This document shows positions 50,001 to 63,555 of a stretch of 64,000 bases of DNA, one piece after another. Origin of the DNA: Rhea pennata (lineage: Eukaryota > Chordata > Aves > Rheiformes > Rheidae). Numbering within the stretch: position 1 is the first letter of the stretch; each line of letters begins with the position of its first letter. A model generated the notes under the pieces. That model saw nothing but the letters and a program-made list of their open reading frames with translations. It did no database searches and was not told where the DNA came from. The stretch covers positions 19,376,001 to 19,440,000 of the forward strand of contig NC_084665.1 in the NCBI RefSeq assembly GCF_028389875.1, read 5' to 3'. The translations under genes and the position numbers were made by a program.

Positions 50001-53000
50001 AGAGGTTCATTCACAAGTGCAAATCTGCACTGTTAATTTGTCCATTCCTTTACCCTGCCCCCCCCCCACCAGTGCCATTGCTTGAGTTTTGTAAGTGCGG
50101 GTGCATTCCTTGGTGAGTGCAGGAAATGAAAGCCCTGAGTCAATGAGGTGTCATAAAAAGTCATTTCTGATCTTCTGACAATTCCACTGGGGTTAAAGGT
50201 TTCACTCTGTGGTGTTTCTAGTGGCAAAGGCAGTCTGGCTTTTCTCCATAGCTCCTCATTCCTGCCTTTGTCCTTTCAATCTTCACCATAGATATATTGG
50301 TGCATTTATTTGAGGAGCTTTGCTGGCAGACAAATCAGTGAAATGATTTGTCTTTAAAAAAATAAACAAACCTAAACTATGTTAAATTTGGGCTGTTCTT
50401 CAGGTATGATGGATCTCAGAGTGCAGCCCTGCACACACATGCATCAGCCCAAGATGGAGAAAGTGTTTACAGGCAGGATGGGGAAAACACAGGCAGGAGG
50501 AAGGAGTGGTCCATAGGGAAAAAAGGACAAAATTGTTGCTGGACAAAATACAATGTGGAACGGTATGCTGACTTACTGATGGGGAGAGCGGATCTGGTAA
50601 CTAGATCAGCAGGTATGTGAGATGAGGTCAGTGCCAGCTTTGGTGATTTTAGAGAAACAGAGATCACCTAGAGCTAGGATGTTTCTGCAGGAGTAGGTGT
50701 GCTTCGTCTTGACTGAAGAGAACAGCTGATTACCCAAGAAGTGGTTTCAAACACAAAAAGCATTGGCAAAAATAAGGGCATTTTAATCAAAATGAGAAAT
50801 GAAAGAAAACTTGAAAATGGTGACCCATTACGTCTTGCTATTCACATCCACAGGAGGCAGAAACCAAGAAGCCTCCCTCCTCCCTCCTGTCGATTAAGGT
50901 TCATCTGATACGCCCATGTTCAGATGTCTGCCGCTTTCAGGACAGCTTTCACCTCTGAAATAGGCTAACTACTAGGTTGCAGAGTGTTTAGCATTCACTC
51001 TCTCCCATTGAAGCGGTTTAATTTAAGCTAAAATAATTGAGTATTGATTGAGACAACGAGCAAATGTGAAGTTGCCTTGATAGCCAGGTGGCACATGCCC
51101 TTGAATGCCTTCCCGCTCTGCTTTGAGCTGGGCAGTGTGGAAACTGCAGTCCGTCTTCCCATCACCTGTGAGAGCTCTTACCAGTAGTCCATAAATTATG
51201 TTGGTCGTATTTGGGGAGGGCTCTTTTTTGTGGTATCAAGAGCCCAATTGTTGCCTCAGATTGTTGTTCCCTTTCCCCATCTATCTTTTTCTCCCCTTTT
51301 TTTTTCTTGCCAAACTATGAAAATACAGATTCAAATGATATTGCTTGTAAATTGACTCAATATAATTTCTAATCACAGAGTCAATAATATCACGAAGTTA
51401 CTGTACCTACCCAGCAAAGTTTAAGACAAGTTTAAGTTAAGTTAACAAGTTAAGTTATATATCCTATTTTATCTTTTTTATACAAAAAGCACTGCATAAC
51501 TCAATATAGGCAATATTAAACACTGTGTTAACAAGTTTTTGTATAAAGGAAATATTTCTACAAAGGATCCTCTAGAATTTTCTTGTTACCTAGCATTGTT
51601 ATTATCAGAGGTCTGGAGAAACCATCAAATAATTGTAAAATCTGCAAATAAAACAGTGTGGTGTGGTAAACAGGAACCTTAATGCTTCTGCTGCATGAAC
51701 CAGATTACACCAGTGGAAAGGTGGGCACTGCTAAGCAGTGTGCATTGTAATGCAGCCAAGCACAAACTAGATGAAGAAACTGGACCACATGTCATCACCC
51801 CATGTAGGGTGCAGGATCCTGGAAAGTCGTGGCCTTGAAAAGGAGCCATTGCTGAAATGGTGATGGGACACTGTCCAGTGTTGGTTCTTCTAAAAAAGCT
51901 TTGGCCTGTCAGAGTTGTACTCCACTGGCAGCTGGGCTGAAATTCCTGGGTTTATTTACTGTGGTAAAATAGAAGAACGCATGACTTTATCTTTGGGGTC
52001 CTCCCCCTTAGAGCATTTCCACTTCTAATATTGGTGGGTGCTCAGCACAGCGAAGCCTCAGAGCATTTGTAAAGACCTCCAGGTGGCCTGCGGAGTCTGA
52101 CTTTTCAGTCCTTGACTTTGAACACTGCATTTGACTCTTTACTGTGGTGAGGTCGGTGTGCTGAGCCAAGTGCAAGCAGGGCATATTGCTGACACTGCTT
52201 CTGCATACAAGTAGGACCTGGGCAAAATAAATTGTGCATATTTATTTTGCTCGTTTAAAATGCAACAAATAATTCAAATTAAAATGCTGGCACTTTAATG
52301 GCAAATCAATGAATCACTTAATGATAATAGCTTCTCCTGTACCTTTTGTGTCTGCATTAATGCTGCATTAGATCATATGACTTTTATTATGATGGATATG
52401 AACTGAACTCATTTAGCAACAGGACAACCCACAGTTTCTTAACATGAATATCTCTGTATTTCCGTCAGGGACTTTTATTCAGGAATACATGACTGTTCAA
52501 GGTAGCACTTGAGTTTATATACTTCAAGTTTGTGTGGGAGTACCCTTTAGAAGGAGAGCTGAAATTAAATATGTGGCCAGAGTGTGCAGAGAGCTGTACA
52601 AAACCAGTGAAAATGGATCCCAGAAACTCCACACATACTAGTTGCTGTTTGAGTATTTTTAACTATTGGACAAAAGGCTTAGGTGAGTATTTTTTCCTCA
52701 TGACAAACTTTTTAACTCTCAAAGATTTTATAATTGCCAACTTCAGAATCAAAAAAATCCTTGGATTTTATTTGCAAATTGGTCACACTTCACAGGAAAA
52801 TGAAAAGCCTTGTGTGCAAAACTGTCCTGATCTTAGAGTTAACTGGAGATCTTTACTCCATATTTTAAGGCTCTGGGTCAGCCCTGTAGGATTAATACTC
52901 TACCCTAGAGAAACCATTGCTTCTGCTGTTTCCTGTAAACCTGGACAAAATTTCCAGGAAACTTTCCCATCAGAAAAGACATTTTAGGTATTTAGGAGCT

Positions 53001-54040
53001 GGATGTTTCCCAACCCATCTGAATTTTCTATTACAAAGATTATGCTATTATCATCGTACTTTTTATGAGGAATGGTCCTTTGTTTATAATGCACTATGTC
53101 CCCACTTGCATGAGAAACAGTGCTTATCCAAGAGGCTTGAACCAGGCACAACAGGACTGAAAAACAGGCCTTTATGTTTGTTAAAAATCTGTGGCAAGGG
53201 CATCCTTTAAACGAGCGGGCTGTTGCCTTATTTACTAGTGCATAAGAGCCCAGATGTGTGCAGATATCATGGAGTGGCTAATGCGTGGTGAAGCCCCATG
53301 CTAGCTTGTCTTACTGTAATATGTCTGTAAGACCCTATCCTACCCTTTAATTTATCAAGAGAATTTGGAGGAAGAACTACTGCTGTACATATAAAGACAT
53401 TTGGCTATGTGGAAAAATCCTGCATGAAATTCAGAACAATAGACCTAACCTAGATTTACAGCAGTGAGACTTTGATGTAATTTCACTTATACCTAAATCC
53501 TTATGGAAAGGTGAATTTCTGCTATGCGAGAGGCAGATATTTACTGAACTTGCTTTTCCTTTGTCTCTAGCACATGGCAAGGCATTTAAAAGGCATCCTT
53601 TTTGCATTTCTGAGCACAGGAGCGAGTGCTGCAGTTTCATGCATTATTGAAGAGCATGGCCTCAGCCTGTGAAATAAAGCAAGGATCCAAATGATCCAGC
53701 GACACAAGCCTTTTATACACACAGGAGGGACAAAAATGAGGTCCCAGAGAGGTGGAAGGGGTAAAAGGACTGAAGCAAATGAAGAACATAAATAAAGTCT
53801 TATTTTTAGGCAAAAAATGAACAAGAAAACACTGGGCTTTAGAAGTCTGAGTGACCTCTGAGCTTTTTATTTGATAATCTCAGCAGGCCAGGCACTGTGT
53901 CTCTCTCAATTTCTTTGCAAGAAGCTATTTTGTTCTTTGTATAACTATTGAATATTCTCTGAAGCAGAACCTAAATATCCCGCTCTCACCTGAAGGTCGT
54001 ATCTAGTCATCCATTCCTTTCACCTGACCCGTATCAAAAT
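47091..54040. other. Intronic sequence; possible old repeats and a candidate conserved block
   Basis: No gene was recognised. ACCTGATTCTGCATTCAGCG (about 48625-48645) recalls the old amniote repeat. An AAGTT-based tandem stretch lies at about 51429-51455. Bases 52215-52420 are AT-rich and CpG-poor with many TAAT sites. The 151-codon plus frame at 52532-52987 shows no domain I recognise. Confidence 0.55.
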
Positions 54041-54059
54041 AAAAAAAAAAAAAAAAAAA
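54041..54059. repeat. Poly(A) tract, 19 A
   Basis: Nineteen A following CAAAAT. Upstream sequence was not recognised as a retrocopy, so only the homopolymer is called. Confidence 0.9.
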
Positions 54060-57000
54060 CTAGAAAGTTATTTTATAGCCAGAGAAAATGCTTTAGCAGG
54101 AGGGAATTGAACTGCCTGGTCCACTTAGGTGACCAAGAAGGATCAAGAGGTCACTTTTGGAGTCTTTATGCACTGTTTTTCTCCTCTTGATGGTACTGAT
54201 GGTTGTTAATGCAATGGAGCGAGGTATTAAAAAGGGCCTGCACGTGCAAACTGACAATCTAGACTAGGAGCACAGATTTCTGACATGGAAGAGTCTGGTA
54301 ATGAAGTGTTGAAAAAAAACTGCTGAGTGCAACAGCAAATCTTCCCTCTACCAGGACCTTCAAATCAAGTCTGGATACCTTTTGTGGAAGATCTGTTTTA
54401 AATAGAAGTGATAGAGTTTAATGACAGGGCAACTGGGTGAAATTTAAGGACTATTGCTATAAAAGAGCTCAGATTAGATCTAAAGCTATGTGAATGAACC
54501 TATCACAAGCTTTGCTGTTAGGTGAAGAGAGAAATTATTTCCATGTCTGCCAATGTGTGTAGTTGAGATTTTGAAAGTCTTCTGTTTTCTTGAGCAGGAC
54601 AAACTGAAGTCTTTCAACCTTTTTTTTTTATCTTTCCCATTAAAAGAGAAAAAACAGGAGAACTAACTCCAGTCTACCTCAGAGACTTGGGCAAGTCCTT
54701 TCCCCCTCCAAAAGTCTCCAGCTCAAGTTCCCTTGTGAGTCTGCCCCTTTTTGTGCATCAGCGTTTGCATACGTGCAGCCACATCCTTTACTTCTACTGA
54801 TTCATTGGCAGATAATGTTCTCCAGGTCTGGCATAACATAGGGGGCATTTCAAATTGTCTTCATCCCTCAATCTGTTTGTCATCACATGTAATGAATGTT
54901 AATTGTGCCTGGAAATATGTCATTTACATGCATGCTACGGTATATCTATAAAATACTCATACTAAGGTTAGTAAATCAATATAAATGGGACCCAAGATAA
55001 TTTGGTAATATCATTTTAAGACTGATAAATATACCAGTGGCTTTTGTTGTCCTCTGTTTTAAGTGTTAGTTCTACTCCATGTGAGATGAGTAAGCCAGAC
55101 TTTGGTTTAAGAGATGCTAAATTATTTCAATAAATCTTATATTGTCAGTTGTTTAAATCATTATGAGCCAAGGTCCCTCATGCTAAAGGCTGTGCACTAC
55201 AATGAAATGTGTTCCTATTTTCAGTGTTTAAGAATTAAATTATGGCACAGTACTCTTTTTTTTTTGTTGTTTATTTCGTGTTTTTCTCTTCATAGCACTC
55301 CTCTGTGGGTATCCACAGATAAGCTAATAATAATAGCTAGGGTTGCCTATTTGTCACTCTGTCATGGCTTGTCAGAGGTTCTTTGTTTTTGCCAATAAAA
55401 ACACACAAACAAAATACACCTTGTAGCTGTTTATTGGTCTTCCTTGAAGGCCTATTTAGTTTTTGGAGAAGTACTGAAAAATTAAGTTTTTTATCCTTAG
55501 AGTCATAAAGAAACTTTCCTACTTAAAACTGATCTAGGTTTCTTCTGCCAATAGGTACTACTCATGCAATGCATTTCCTTTCTTTATCTATAGGTAGATT
55601 TAAGGAAGGTTCAGATCATAACCAAGCAATGAAGAATGAATAATGTGCAGCTACTTTGACAGTAACTTTATCTATATCACATCTATGTTATGGAATCTTC
55701 TCATTTTGAGATTAATATTGTTTAGGTTTTTCAAAGTACAACTTTTGCTTCCTTTTGTCAGCTAGGTGGCTTTTCTTTTCTTTCTTACGTGTTTCCAGCA
55801 ATTCTTCTCCCACCTTTGCCATTGAAATACAAACACTTACAGGTCATAATACAGCAGCTATTTTCTAGCATAAGGGAACGATATACCTAACAATTCTCAA
55901 ATGAGGTGTGATAATACTCTGTGCATCTGGAATCTCAAGTAAAATCTGGGTATGTAGCCCCAGGCGATTCTCCCAAATAGGACATTCTTGGCATCCCAGT
56001 TTTGTCAAAAACACCCTGAGAGTTTTTCAGTAGTGGGAAGGTATCAGACCTTTGCTGTCACACCTGTGGTGCTGGTGTCTGTAGCGTCCTATTTCTGCTT
56101 TTATGCTGAGCCAGGATAGCTTAGCGAGTGTTTTTAAAAATACCTGTGTTGCTGCAGCAGTCACCCATCCCTTTGCTGCTGACCCACTTCCTCTGTGCCT
56201 TTGCTCAAAATGCAAAGCTTTGGGACAGGGAGTGTCTTTCTCTTTGCAGGCAGCCAATAGACAAATGGGGCTGATCTTGGCTGGAGATGCTGTGTCAGGC
56301 CACGACAGAAATAATAAATGCTTGTAGTGGTATCCAATGTAATTTTCTGCCACTGTGGCTGGACTTTACATGAAGCTGCAAAGTTTTTTCCACAGTGCCA
56401 TCTTCTAGAATCATAATAAATCGTGTCCTCCACCTGCTGAAGCTGGCTATCTGATGCTATCCCTTCTGGTGCTGTCTATTACAAAGTGACTTCTTTTGGT
56501 AGTTTCTAGTAATGGAAGAGATGGCGAATATAAAGCGGGAGCCAACCTAAATTGACTTGGACTACTAATACATTAAGTATTATAGGCCTGCTGTGTGGTG
56601 TTTTTCTCAGATCTAATTTCTTTTATCTAAATTTCCTGCTATGTCTGTCACTGTAAATCAGAGCTCAGCTTAATACATGTGCACTTTTCCCAAATTTTTT
56701 TGTTTGATCGCTCATTTTAGTAAATATATACAGAGCATTCATCAGGGTTCTGTCCCTTTTACAATGTGCTCTTCATACTCACTCTAATGTGGGTGCTGTG
56801 CACAAGTGTGAGAAGCCATTAATATTCCTTTGAGTTGCAGTGGATGGTCTCCTTTGTAATTTGCAGAAGAAAATAAGAAATCTTTTGGAAAGCAACAATG
56901 TTTGTGTAGCAAAGTGCAGTTTTGTGTTAAAAGCAACTATCAGAATAGAAGCCTGGTCCTTCAGTCAGTCTGAGAAACCTAAAAAGAGGAGGGCTTGGCA

Positions 57001-60000
57001 CATCTCAGAGCAAAGTGGTTTCATCAGTTCCACTGTGACTTGCTAAGATCTGAGGGAATAAGATCTTTCTCAAAAATGCAGCATGTGCACATTTCTTGGA
57101 TTCAGTAGAGCCTCAGAGAGGATGTGCACACAGCAGCCACTAGGAAGCAGTATTTCTGGTTCCTCCCTGCACACCTGACTTTGGCTGGCTTTTGAGGCCC
57201 TGGGCAGATATTTCATCAACTTTTACAAGAGGTATAATATTTACTCTGAGCAGTGGAGAATTTTGAACGTCAAATATAAAACTACAAAGAGGGCTGAACT
57301 GCTTGGATGCAACAAGCCACAGAATTATAAAATGATGAACAATTAGGGATAACGACCTTGATAAGTAGTAGTCAAAAGCAGCATCCTCCATTCTACATAT
57401 GAAGGAATAAGCAGGTAAATATGGAACATAATCCTGTACGACTCAATCCTAAACTGTTTCTGTTCCACACTGTTCAAAAGATCTACAACAAAAAAGCAGG
57501 TGCACCAGATCTTCTGAATTCTTATTTCCATACAAGAAGACATGTGGCAGACTGTGGCTTATACTGAAATGCTGGACCATAAAATATGGACCATAAACTA
57601 TGGATCTGCTTTCTCTTGATGCAAGGTTTAGGGTAGGATATTTCTGAAGTGCTGTAACAGACATTACTTTCCTAATCCTCCCCCCTGCCCCCCAATTTCA
57701 GCTGTGTTATGAAAGTTGCAACAGCCTAAAAAGAGGCAATGGTCCTCTGATGACCAAATACCTTTGGTTTCTTTTATAGCTGTCAGTCACACTTGTGTTG
57801 TTGTTGCATATGGTTAGTAAATTCAGTAATAGACAAACTACTGATGAAAACAGTCCTGTAGAATTTTTTCTTAGTCTATATTTGCTTTTGACATTCAGGA
57901 TAATCTTAAGCATGTTTTAAATATCAGGAGAGGAGGTATGTTCAAAAGCCAAGATCTCTTGTTTAATTGTTTTAGTAATTTTGCATACTTTCATCCTATT
58001 ATAATACTCCTTTTCTTCACCTCATCCTGTTTATCTGCCCAACAGGAACCACCTTTGCTTAGCAGTGGACTGGTTTTAAATATCTGAAATTCTAACTTAT
58101 GTAGATATTTGTTAATTATTGTTATAAACTTTGGTTGATATCTACCTAAAAAGGAAGCATCTTACCCCATGCAGGTGACAACTAGACTTCACCAGAAGTC
58201 TGCCAAGAGGCAAATCTGACTTCGTAGCCCACTTCCCCGTTGTGTTCAGTGCACTACTGTGACTGAAATATAAGCTGGGGAGGAAGGACACTTTCTCTCA
58301 GCCCACTGCCAGCAGGTTATCTAGCTGCAAGGGCACAGCTAACGGCGCTAGCACTTGCTGGTCCACCTGGCCTTTCCGCTGTTTCCAGTGTGTCCAGGAA
58401 GTGCAGATAAGGTTTGGCACTGTGTAGTGAGGAGGACCCAGAGTTCAACCAGCTGCAGCATCAAGGACCAGGCAACTTCTCTCTCCAATGTTACAGCATT
58501 GGTACTAGCAGCCCTGTGCGGACACAACATTGCCTGTGTCTGCACTATGGGTGGGTGGGAGCTGCTCTAGCTCAGGGAGTCCCTCAAATACAAATAACTT
58601 GACTTTAATCTTGTAGGAACAATTGCAGCAGCTTGTAATGACGACTATAGGGCTACTTGTAATGCTTCCCTACATGTTAAGGCAGGCTAAGAGGTCACTG
58701 AAGAGTTGCTAATCACAGGGTTTACCACCAAGCTGAGGATCAGTACAACATGCTTTACTACTCGGTCTGTTGTTCCTCTTCTACAACTTCCTCCTCCTGT
58801 TGTCTACTTTTCATGAAACCCAGGTTTTCACTCTTCTTTGTTGATCTCCAGCTCCCAAGATACTGTCTGTATTTCCCCTCTAAGTCACACGAGACCTTGA
58901 CAGAGATTGCAATTGGTTTGATGTTTACGAAAGCTTATGCTATAAAGATGCTTAGTCTCTACTACTTCTCTGGAAATGTGCATGCCAGGGATATGATCTG
59001 GTTTTTTTTTGGTTGAGCATGGTTTATTACAGCTGAGGTATGCTTTATTATCAATAAACTGATATTTCTGTAGTTTTAAGTGTTGAGTCTGTGATATCAG
59101 AAATTGTATCATCCTCAAGTCTTAAGACCAGAGTTTCAAGTGTGTTACTGAAAAGAAACTCCTCACTGTCCTCACTTTAATGGTAAATAAACTTTTAGCT
59201 TTGAATTGACACTAGAGAAGGATGATGCATTAATGCCATCACAGTGTGGCAATGCTAAATAACCACAGCAGCAAATGATGCGAGAATCTCAAGTAGGAGC
59301 AATATTGCAGTTTCCGCAGTATTCATCCAGCCCTGCTGAAACTTCTGTGTCTCTCTCCAGGGCAAGAGTGGTGCTGTAGTGGCAAGGGGCTTCTCTTGCT
59401 CCTGGGCAGCACAGGAGAGGAGAGCTGCCATCCCTGTGGGCCAAACAGGAACTTGCAGGTTTCAGCAGTGTAGGCAGGGGTGAGAGCTTCTGCTCTGGAA
59501 GCCAAAGAGAGAGAAGAGACTCCAGTATTGCACACTCAGCTTTGTTGCAAGTCTATGCTGGCAGCAGGTCCCAAGTCCCCTACAAGATCCAACTGACTGC
59601 AAGCTATACAGAGAGACAGGGAATTGCATCTTTTTGCGGTACCCCCAAAATCCATGCCCTGAAGACTTAAGTGTTGTGATACTTGCTGGAGACACAATCC
59701 CAGTAATGTGCATGAGTCAGATGGTATCACCAAGCACTAGGTGATGCTGTATTCAACCTGTTTGTTATTTTTCATTGTCTGTTCAGAGATACCTGCCCAG
59801 AAAGAACAGCTTGTTGGTGCATTGTTGCCTTTTATTTGCTCTTCAGGAAGATTGTGGCAAAATTCCTTGACTTACTCTACAGCACTGTGTTCATGACGTA
59901 AGTAGTGAAGAAATGCCTGTGAGACACTATTATACTTACCCTCCAGATGATGGATAGGTTATTCCAGCTACAAGACCCATTGAAGAGAGATCAGAAGAGA

Positions 60001-61928
60001 ATTGACTGTCAAGCCTTTGAGCAATGTAAAGGTCAATTGCTGCAGAGGTCAGTTTATTTGAACAACCGCCCGTTTACAAAGGGTTACAGAATGCGCATAA
60101 TAATTTTTGCTTTAATGGAAGTACTCAACATTTTCAAGGGAGAATTAGCTTTTAAATGTTAAGCTTAAGTATCTTTTTGAAATATGAAGGTTTTTAGACC
60201 AAGAACTCAGTTTCATTTTTTTATTGCAGTGAATGTGAAAGATGTGAGAAAAGATGCTCTGGAAAATGCCAAAAGTCAGTGCTTTGACTGAATGCCAAAA
60301 ATAGTTGAATTTTACCTCCCACCATTAAGTTGAACTGCTAGTGCGTGCATATATTTAATGCATGCATATATGTATGTTTATGTATTGCTATATAAAAGGT
60401 TCTCTCAAATTTCTCAAGGCTTCTTGAAAATCACTGGGAAGGGGCACATAGGAACATAACAGAGAGAAGCAGGATAACTGGGAAATGCTTGCTTGGTGCA
60501 TGTGCATGTGTCACCAGCTCCATGCGTGCTACCCTTTCGGTGGTTCCCAGGTGGCACAGCAGACCACCACGTCATTGCTATCAGATAAGAGTAACCCAAC
60601 TGGATGAAACAAATGAAGTCTGTAATAGGGCTCCAAAAGTCCTGAGCCTGAACTCTGCTGACAACTCGTACAAGTGTTATTTATTAGGTCCTGCTGAGAG
60701 GGAGTAGTGGGAGGATAATAAAAGAATAATGTTTTCTCCATTCTTCTCTTTTCCTTCAGTAGCAGAGTAACAGGAAAAGGAGGAGACAGGGATTGATATG
60801 GGGAAAGAGGAAAAAAAAAATGTCTTCTTACATTGCTAGTAAGCAGCAGGGAAGTTAACTACTCACATTCCTGAAGTTTCTGTCCTGAATAACTTTTGAA
60901 CTTGGAGCTAGAGAAACTGTGCTGGTCAGGCTCTGGAACTGACTGTAGTGGTGTACTCAAAATCTCACTGTAGTTTTAAAAACAACAAGAAACCTTAACT
61001 GATCCCAGTTTGTGTCCACTTCATGCATGTGTAACTAACAAGAAAGCCATAAGACTACGGGGAACCGAACCATTGCCTGTTGCGTATAATAAAATGTGTT
61101 ACCTTTCTATTGTCAAGATTAGTATCAGTGAGATTTCTCATGAAAATCACCAAGATTTCTAAGTCAACCCATCTTGTTGCATTCATAAAGACTGTTCTTC
61201 TACCAACTGAAGTTGCCAGAAAAAGCTCATAGTCCTGCTGCTCAGGGAATCTGCCTTCAGTGAAATGCTGCAGAGCGCTGATTTTGGTGTTTACAGTTTC
61301 TGAGCCTCCCTACCTTTCACATTAGTAGGAGCTTTTGAAAGGAGGAGATTCCCCTCCACCACCACCCCAGGCTGGTCTATCTTTTTAATTTCTCTTTCTC
61401 TACTTTTTGTGTGTATGTGGAATGATGCTGTGAAGCAATGTTGATAGGAATTAGGTGTTTCCTTGTCTCTCAGCCCTCTGCAAGAACTGCTTCCTCTTTA
61501 TTAGTTATTAGTACCTTTTTTGGAGGGGTAAGTAACCTAACACACTTTGCAGGGGGAACTTTCAAGAAGATACTCTTTGACAGCTTGCCAACACCATTAG
61601 CTCACTTTTAAGGATGCTAATTTCTTTTGTTACGGTAACAGTAGTGTTTAGAGGGGTTTCTTTAGGTGGAGAGGTAAAATGGTGTTGAGCCACTTACAGG
61701 TACTACCTTATCTGCCAGAGCCAAAGCTGTACATAGGTGAAAGAAAGGTAGATGTTGAGGGAGTCTGAATATTGGCATGGCTATTAAAAAACAAAAAACA
61801 CAAGTATTGTTCTTGTAGTGGACAGGAAGCACGACCAAGGTTTGAACAGATTTCAGAGGAGTGGCTGTGAGGCTAGGTTTCGCCTCAGGAGGTAGAAGGT
61901 TCCTTCAGGCGGGTCCAGGTGATATTTT
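54060..61928. other. Intronic sequence with a small tandem duplication
   Basis: No gene was recognised. CTTGGGCAAGTCCTTTCCCC near 54688-54707 recalls the MIR core on the plus strand but is too short to call. A palindrome TGCACGTGCA (54239-54248) contains a CACGTG E-box. An AT-rich stretch with ATGCATGCAT and TATATAAAAGG lies at 60345-60400 but has no other promoter sign. Confidence 0.55.
57573..57604. repeat. 14-bp tandem duplication
   Basis: TGGACCATAAAATA (57573-57586) and TGGACCATAAACTA (57587-57600) are adjacent, followed by a partial third copy TGGA. One base differs between the two full units. Confidence 0.85.
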
Positions 61929-61929
61929 G

Positions 61930-61955
61930 CAGGCAGGTTAGCACTCGCCTGCCTG
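61930..61955. repeat. Inverted repeat (hairpin) CAGGCAGG/CCTGCCTG
   Basis: CAGGCAGG at 61930-61937 and CCTGCCTG at 61948-61955 are perfect 8-bp complementary arms separated by a 10-base loop. A related hairpin lies about 180 bases downstream. Confidence 0.7.
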
Positions 61956-62113
61956 TGTTTTCAACCTGCTAGCAGTTGCAATGGAAAGCCGAACGCATGC
62001 TTGAACTAGTGTGCCCTACTGAAAGGGGAAATACGTTCAGATGTTTTGGCACTGATATCCAGAGCTTGGCCTCATTCCTTGCTCCCCTGACATAGGGCCT
62101 GCAAAACCATGCA

Positions 62114-62144
62114 GGCAGGCAGAGCAGGTTCACACCTGCCTGCC
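62114..62144. repeat. Inverted repeat (hairpin) GGCAGGCAG/CTGCCTGCC
   Basis: Perfect 9-bp arms at 62114-62122 and 62136-62144 flank a 13-base loop. The arm sequence is shared with the hairpin at 61930-61955. Confidence 0.7.
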
Positions 62145-63459
62145 AAACACCAGCAGACCAGATCCTTGAATGCATCTTGCTGGCTTAAAGGAGGTGTGAA
62201 GACCTCCCAAGCTTCTAGCCCTCTTCCACTACCTAAGCAGTTCAAAGAGGTAGCAGAACCCCTGAAAATCCCTTTCTTCTAATGAATTGCTACAGAGTAG
62301 GTAATCAGGAGACTGAGTTGGTTCCCTATATCCCTGATCAATGGAAACAATCTGCAAGCCCTTCATCTCTACATTTGTCCTCATTCGTTTCCTATCATGC
62401 ATACTTTAGGTGGAACAATCTGTGGCAGCATTTTAGTTTCTTTGCTTTTCCCTCTTCATGCTATTTGCACAAGCTGAACAAAGCTTAGAAAGATAAACAG
62501 TGTCTCCATCTGATAGTTTTGCTTTCTGATGCTTCTGTGCTAGCATATGGCTGAAATGTCTGCATTGCACATTCCTTAAAGGAAAGATTTTTGCTAGGCT
62601 ACCAGTCTATACCAGTGAGATCCTGAGAAGCCTGGAGATTTCCGGAAGAGCTGCATGACTATAACTGCAAGACTGGGGCAAATGTTCTTATAAAATCTTT
62701 GCAAGAGGAGTCTTATATAACTAGTTCTGGAAGTCTGGTGAGGAGTTGGCTGTGACCCATTCCTATGAGTGCCATTTGAATAACAGCAATGGCAAGAGGA
62801 ATGTGTTGATGAATGTAAAGCACATGAAGACTAGTTCTATGCCAGTCACATGCTGAAATAAAAATATGGTACAATTTGAGATATTGGGCTACTCCAAATG
62901 AATGTCATTGGGACCTAACTCTTTTTCCTCTGAAAATCCAGACTTCAGCTGAAAGAAGCAAGGGTGTTGCTCACATGTTAGTCCGGATCTCTCTGCAAGA
63001 TTCCTGGCCCAGCTGGAGCGAGTGCATGGGAAGGCAGGTGGTGTCTTTGTTTTCAAGTGCAATCAGAGGTGGAAGATAGAAAAGGGGAGAACAAGGGGAG
63101 AAAGAAATAACAAGACACTGGAATGCAGAAAAGGGTGTAAGCATTACTTAGAAGCATTATCAGTGACCAATAGATAGTTATATCTTCTCCAGTTCACCCA
63201 TCTCTACTTAATATCCTTTTGGCTTGTGTTTGTTAATGAAGTTATAAAATATCTCTTATCTGATAATAGCAAAATACCTTATTGTTCTCTGTATGCTTGG
63301 ATGTCATCTTTTTTTTAACTATATCCTAGGTTTCCTAATTAAGACATTTTGCACATACACATATTAAGAAGTGAAAGGAAAATATAAAATGTTAGCATTG
63401 TCCCTTTAGTTTGTGCAGCATAAATGATGCCACAAAATACATGCTAAAGAAAAGCCTTA
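62145..63459. other. Intronic sequence, nothing recognised
   Basis: Ordinary AT-rich intron with no gene or clear repeat. Confidence 0.6.
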
Positions 63460-63555
63460 GGTAGTTATGTGATTTGTAGAAGGTCACCACAGGCAGAAAC
63501 AGAAGTGATAGACAGAACTGGAAATATGGTAAGCCTTGTCCCTAAATCCCTACCA
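63460..63555 (-). mobile_element. MIR-family SINE core fragment, minus strand
   Basis: TAGTTATGTGATTTGTAGAA, then GGTCACCACAGGCAGAAAC, then GACAGAACTGGAAATATGG follows the reverse-complemented MIR core: GGTTAAGTGACTTGCCCAAG, GTCACACAGC, then GGCAGAGCTGGGAATAGAAC. The similarity is clear for an ancient element. Edges are approximate. Confidence 0.65.

Noticed and set aside
52532..52987. 151-codon plus frame
   Set aside because: There is no recognisable domain, no CpG island or splice context, and the length is within reach of chance for this window.
54041..54059. Poly(A) tail of a processed pseudogene
   Set aside because: The sequence upstream does not resemble any gene I recognise, and no flanking direct repeat was evident.
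14924..60399. TATAAAAGG strings at 14924, 39021 and 60391
   Set aside because: They look like strong TATA boxes, but a few are expected by chance in 64 kb of AT-rich DNA and none has a CpG island, start-site context or exon next to it.
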